64,000 bases of DNA from F0422 sp003992255 (GTDB lineage: Bacteria > Bacillota > Negativicutes > Veillonellales > Veillonellaceae): NCBI RefSeq assembly GCF_003992255.1, contig NZ_RQVA01000005.1:1-64000 (forward strand). Reading direction: 5' to 3'. A program made the translations under genes and the position numbers. Under the pieces are notes generated by a model that saw only the letters and a program-made list of their open reading frames with translations, was not told where the DNA came from and searched no databases. Shown in pieces: positions 61,000 to 64,000 of this stretch; within the stretch, counting starts at the first letter, position 1; the number at the start of each line of letters is the position of its first letter.

Positions 61000-61791
61000 A
61001 TGCAATTCAAGTCCTTTGATGATCTGAGTATTCAAGATAATTTTATTTTTGAAAAGGTAATGCGTGAAAAATCAATTTGTAAGGAATTATTAGAACGGTT
61101 GTTAGAGATTTCAATTCTTGATATTGCGTATATTGAAACAGAAAAGACAATGGAATCTGGTCTTGATGATAAAGGTGTACGCTTGGATGTGTATGTGAAT
61201 GATGACAAAGGAACCATCTACAATATTGAAATGCAAACGTATAAGAATATGCATGAGTTAGTGAAGCGGTCGCGATTTTATCATAGTGCGATTGACCATT
61301 ACTCTATGGAAAAGGGCGCTGACTATATGACATTGAATGATTGTTTTGTCATTTTTATCTGTACGTTTCCTATATTTTCTGGCAAGCGGCATAAATACAC
61401 GTATACAAAAAAATGTACAGAAGAACCGGGCAGAGAGTTGGGAGATGGTTTAACTACTATATTTTTAAGTACTAAGGCACAAATGAATGATGTTTCGGAA
61501 TTATTACAGAATTTTTTAGACTATGTAGATGGTAGACCACCAGTGGATGGTTTAGTACAACAGATGGATGAGATTGTGCATATAGTGAAACAAAGTAAGG
61601 AATGGAGGGGCGAGTATATGAAGCTAGAAATGGATCGGAAGAAATACTGGCGTGAGGGAAAAGAAGAAGGTATGTTAGAGGCTATTATTGGTATGTTGCA
61701 TGAAAAATTATCGGTAGAGATGATTGCCCGTATTACGAATATGTCTGTAGAACAGGTGATTCAAATTGGAAAAGAGCATGCGCTCTTATAA
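61000..61791 (+). CDS. Rpn-family (PD-(D/E)XK) recombination-promoting nuclease/transposase-like protein
   Basis: A 263-residue protein of the TIGR01784/Rpn family. DLSIQDNFIFEKVMREK is the usual start; the nuclease core is GVRLDVYVNDDKGTIYNIEMQTY, with the catalytic Asp in RLDVYV and the E-x-Q in IEMQ. The C-terminus has EEGMLEAIIGMLHEKLS and a helix-turn-helix-like end. Such proteins cut DNA non-specifically and promote RecA-independent recombination. ATG 61000 has AAAGAATGAGG upstream. A palindromic repeat follows. Confidence 0.88.
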   Translation: MQFKSFDDLSIQDNFIFEKVMREKSICKELLERLLEISILDIAYIETEKTMESGLDDKGVRLDVYVNDDKGTIYNIEMQTYKNMHELVKRSRFYHSAIDHYSMEKGADYMTLNDCFVIFICTFPIFSGKRHKYTYTKKCTEEPGRELGDGLTTIFLSTKAQMNDVSELLQNFLDYVDGRPPVDGLVQQMDEIVHIVKQSKEWRGEYMKLEMDRKKYWREGKEEGMLEAIIGMLHEKLSVEMIARITNMSVEQVIQIGKEHALL

Positions 61792-61844
61792 AATGTCTCT
61801 TGTGATGCTATGAAAACTTGTGGCACCCATTGAGTGCTTAAACG

Positions 61845-61914
61845 AACGAGCGCGACACATTCCTCCACAAACTGCTCCTACGGTAGGTTTGCTCCGGAAT
61901 ATGCCACGCTCGTT
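61845..61914. repeat. Palindromic repeat unit after the Rpn gene
   Basis: AACGAGCG (61845-61852) pairs with CGCTCGTT (61907-61914). The core TCCTCCACAAACTGCTCC and TACGGTAGGTTTGCTCCGGA (adjoining) matches the unit family, but the outer stem is different in sequence from the other copies. The flanks to 62040 show no gene. Confidence 0.75.
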
Positions 61915-62047
61915 TTGTATTTGTGCAATTCAGTCAATATGGGTATCACGATTTTTACCCATTACTGCATTCCTTAAGTGAAAATGGTCTAAGGTAAAAG
62001 AGGTCTGACTACCTCACGCGTTAGGTCAATTTCTTGTTGGAATTGAG

Positions 62048-62755
62048 TTATGCTTGTTCTTTGTCTTTCCAGAATAGCAAGGCCCCGATGGCGTTGATGA
62101 TATAGAATATGTATTTTCCAACGTTCGCAAAGTTGCCTTGGGTGAAAGCTTTCAGTAGTTGAACGATATTATAAACCATCCAAAATGGCCATTGTGTATC
62201 TAATTTCAAAGCATTGAATAGGTTAGCAATGAGTGAGAAGGCAAATACAATAGTTGTTAGTGTTGATAAGAAAGTCATATGCCCATTAAAGCCGACGTAA
62301 TTTGCTACACTTGATATGGTAAAAGCGACGATAGTAATGATAGTGCCTATTAGATATTTTTGGGATGCAGTCATCGTGTTAGGAATGCCTTCATGAGAGT
62401 CTTTCCATTTTTTGATGGCAAATGTGTAGATGAAAAATGTAATAGGATAGGTAATAATAGCTGCTTTATTTCCTAGTATAAAGTCTATTACGCCGGAGAG
62501 AATTGTGTTTATAATACCCAGATAATTTCCCCAGTTGCTTAATTTTCCTGTAAATCGTGTAGATAACATGGAAATGCCAACATTGATGACAGAAATAATG
62601 CCGAATGGAACTAACGAAGTCCATGGGCCCCAATCGACATACTTTTCAAGTCGAGTATTAAGATATCCAGCGGAGATAGCGATACTAACAACCAGTATAA
62701 CACCAATGGCATCAAACCATTTTGAAGTGGCAAACTGTTTTAAATACTGTTGCAT
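62048..62755 (-). CDS. PnuC-like nicotinamide riboside transporter family membrane protein
   Basis: A 235-residue protein with about seven to eight transmembrane segments, the only minus-strand gene in the window. LSNWGNYLGIINTILSGVIDF and TQWPFWMVYNIVQLLKAF resemble PnuC: the latter is the substrate-site W-PFW-xVYN motif. PnuC proteins take up nicotinamide riboside or related vitamins; the specificity here is not readable. The start ATG is at 62755-62753 with GGATCC-rich upstream sequence (AGGAT on the minus strand). Confidence 0.75.
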   Translation of the reverse strand: MQQYLKQFATSKWFDAIGVILVVSIAISAGYLNTRLEKYVDWGPWTSLVPFGIISVINVGISMLSTRFTGKLSNWGNYLGIINTILSGVIDFILGNKAAIITYPITFFIYTFAIKKWKDSHEGIPNTMTASQKYLIGTIITIVAFTISSVANYVGFNGHMTFLSTLTTIVFAFSLIANLFNALKLDTQWPFWMVYNIVQLLKAFTQGNFANVGKYIFYIINAIGALLFWKDKEQA

Positions 62756-63105
62756 GAGAGGATCCTTTCTAAGGAGATATGTTCTTTCAGGAATGTTGTA
62801 TTGTCAGACGCATTATATGTTTTGGGTAATGTGAAAAGTACTATAGGGTTACATTCTTAAAAGAAAAATAATATAAATTTTACTATATGTTTAATCATAT
62901 CACAGTTGATAAGGAAATCACAAATCGTATAGCTAGAAAATTTTATAGATCCCATTATTACAGAAGTGTTACCAAAATAAGTAAGTTATAACTTTTACCT
63001 ATAACCAACTATCTTTTATACATATTATACAAATCCCTACTCCAGGAGTATAGTATAGATATCAGATTGATGTTTATCGATGTACACTATGGAGGTGTTG
63101 TATAT
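62756..63105. promoter_or_regulatory. Divergent intergenic region of pnuC-like gene and metE
   Basis: A perfect 12-bp palindrome AAGTTATAACTT (62983-62994) overlaps or abuts a candidate -35 box (TTTACC, 62994-62999), followed by 17 nt and TATACA (63017-63022). The palindrome is placed like an operator for metE. No SAM riboswitch core was seen. Confidence 0.45.
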
Positions 63106-64000
63106 ATGAAATATTCTGTAACTGGATTCCCACGTATTGGGGCGAAACGAGAGTTAAAATTTATTACTGAATCTTATTTCCGTGGTGATGTGAGCCTAGA
63201 GGATTTGACGAAGGTTGTGAAAGAGCAACGAGAGGTACAATGGAAAGTGCAACAAGCGGCTGGGGCAGATTTCATTCCATCCAATGACTATTCCTTATAC
63301 GATGGCGTGCTGGATACAGCGTTCACGTTAAATGCGATTCCAAAACGGTATCTAGACTTAGGATTAGGCGAAGTAGATACATACTTTGCGGCGGCTCGTG
63401 GTTACCAAGGTGAGAAGGGTGATGTGAAAGCCTTCTCCATGAAGAAATGGTTCAACACGAACTATCACTACTTGGTGCCAGAAATCGACGATGATGTGAA
63501 CTTGCAGTTGCGGTCTACAGACTTTCTAGATGGGTATCGTCAGGCGAAGTCATTAGGTATCGAAACGAAACCTGTCTTGGTGGGACCTTTCACATTCTTG
63601 CAATTAGCAGATTTTAGAGGTACTAAAGGTATCGACGACGTGGTGAATGATGTCATCACAGCCTATGCGGATATATTCAAGGCAGCCAAAGAGGAAGGCG
63701 TGTCCTGGATTCAGCTAGACGAGCCGTACTTGGTGTACGATCTTAGCGAAGCAGACGTGGCATTGTTTGGTCGTATCTATGAAAGCTTGCTCCCACAAAA
63801 ACAAGGCTTACATGTATTGTTGCAAACCTACTTCGGAGATATCCGCGATGCTTATGAAGTAGTGACAGGGCTTGATTTTGACGGCATTGGCTTGGACTTC
63901 ATTGAAGGTAAGCAAACAGAATCTTTAGTGAAATCTTATGGATTCCCGCAAGGTAAACTGCTCTTTGCAGGCTTAGTAAATGGTAAAAATATTTGGCGTA
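63106..64000 (+). CDS. metE: Cobalamin-independent methionine synthase (5' part; runs off window)
   Basis: Open from ATG 63106 to the window end, 298 codons of a protein of about 750. MKYSVTGFPRIGAKRELKF, EGVSWIQLDEPYLVYDLSE and LLQTYFGDIRDAYEVV are typical of the N-terminal barrel of MetE, which transfers the methyl group of 5-methyl-THF triglutamate to homocysteine. The catalytic zinc domain lies outside. RBS GGAGGTG at 63091-63097. It completes the MetA-MetY-MetE pathway. Confidence 0.95.
   Translation, partial: MKYSVTGFPRIGAKRELKFITESYFRGDVSLEDLTKVVKEQREVQWKVQQAAGADFIPSNDYSLYDGVLDTAFTLNAIPKRYLDLGLGEVDTYFAAARGYQGEKGDVKAFSMKKWFNTNYHYLVPEIDDDVNLQLRSTDFLDGYRQAKSLGIETKPVLVGPFTFLQLADFRGTKGIDDVVNDVITAYADIFKAAKEEGVSWIQLDEPYLVYDLSEADVALFGRIYESLLPQKQGLHVLLQTYFGDIRDAYEVVTGLDFDGIGLDFIEGKQTESLVKSYGFPQGKLLFAGLVNGKNIWR

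Overview
The window is low-GC chromosomal DNA whose gene content and order point to a Negativicute, most likely Veillonella or a close relative. That assignment is an inference from gene content: a malic enzyme, a clostridial-type 2[4Fe-4S] ferredoxin, HydG, a fused RNase PH/RdgB protein, and the Firmicute-type order alaS-ireB-ruvX-yrzB followed by mltG-trmR-U32 peptidase. Nearly every gene is on the + strand; only a PnuC-like transporter is on the - strand.

Region by region. 1-690: 3' end of an ISL3-like insertion sequence. 0.9-3.2 kb: complete polar amino acid ABC importer. 3.4-3.7 kb: large nested inverted repeat. 3.7-7.2 kb: RNase PH-RdgB fusion, SpeD and malic enzyme. 7.2-8.3 kb: rplU-prp-rpmA with an L21-type leader. 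8.6-10.1 kb: hydG. 10.4-12.8 kb: metA and metY, an acetyl-homoserine direct-sulfhydrylation route; metE at the right edge completes methionine synthesis. 13-15.1 kb: an unrecognised exported protein, an XRE regulator and a 54-residue ferredoxin. 15.2-20.7 kb: the elongasome set mreB-mreC-mreD-mrdA-rodA. 20.7-24.7 kb: a two-part radical SAM system and RNase G. 24.8-30.4 kb: mntP, tRNA-Ser, TRIC-like channel, DUF4127 protein, acyltransferase and repeat clusters. 30.5-31.9 kb: D-amino acid transaminase and an S-component-like protein. 32-34.7 kb: metNIQ. 34.8-40.8 kb: a mixed set including a TrpR-like regulator, TauE/SafE, SDR, YkvA, thioesterase, murI and a CofE-like ligase. 40.9-44.7 kb: TPP riboswitch and thiSFGH plus a divergent thiE-like gene. 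45-48.4 kb: glycosyltransferase, NlpC/P60 hydrolase and metal ABC genes. 48.5-59.9 kb: alaS to the U32 peptidase, interrupted and followed by two large paralogues. 60.1-60.8 kb: tRNA-Pro, tRNA-Gly, tRNA-Arg and a 122-bp tandem repeat carrying tRNA-Arg 3' ends. 61-64 kb: Rpn-type nuclease, PnuC-like transporter and metE (cut by the window edge).

Functional links: methionine is made by MetA-MetY-MetE and imported by MetNIQ; thiamine thiazole synthesis is under a TPP riboswitch; cell-wall functions are spread over the mre operon, MurI, Dat, MltG and NlpC/P60; tRNA wobble modification is represented by TrmR and the U32 protein.

The two most interesting signals are (i) a family of intergenic nested palindromes with a conserved apical core and outer stems that change while staying self-complementary, found at five loci, and (ii) two roughly 700-residue paralogues carrying a SMI1/KNR4 (SUKH)-like segment and a DUF4261-like C-terminus, which flank mltG-trmR-U32. 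No CRISPR array, prophage or SAM riboswitch was seen.
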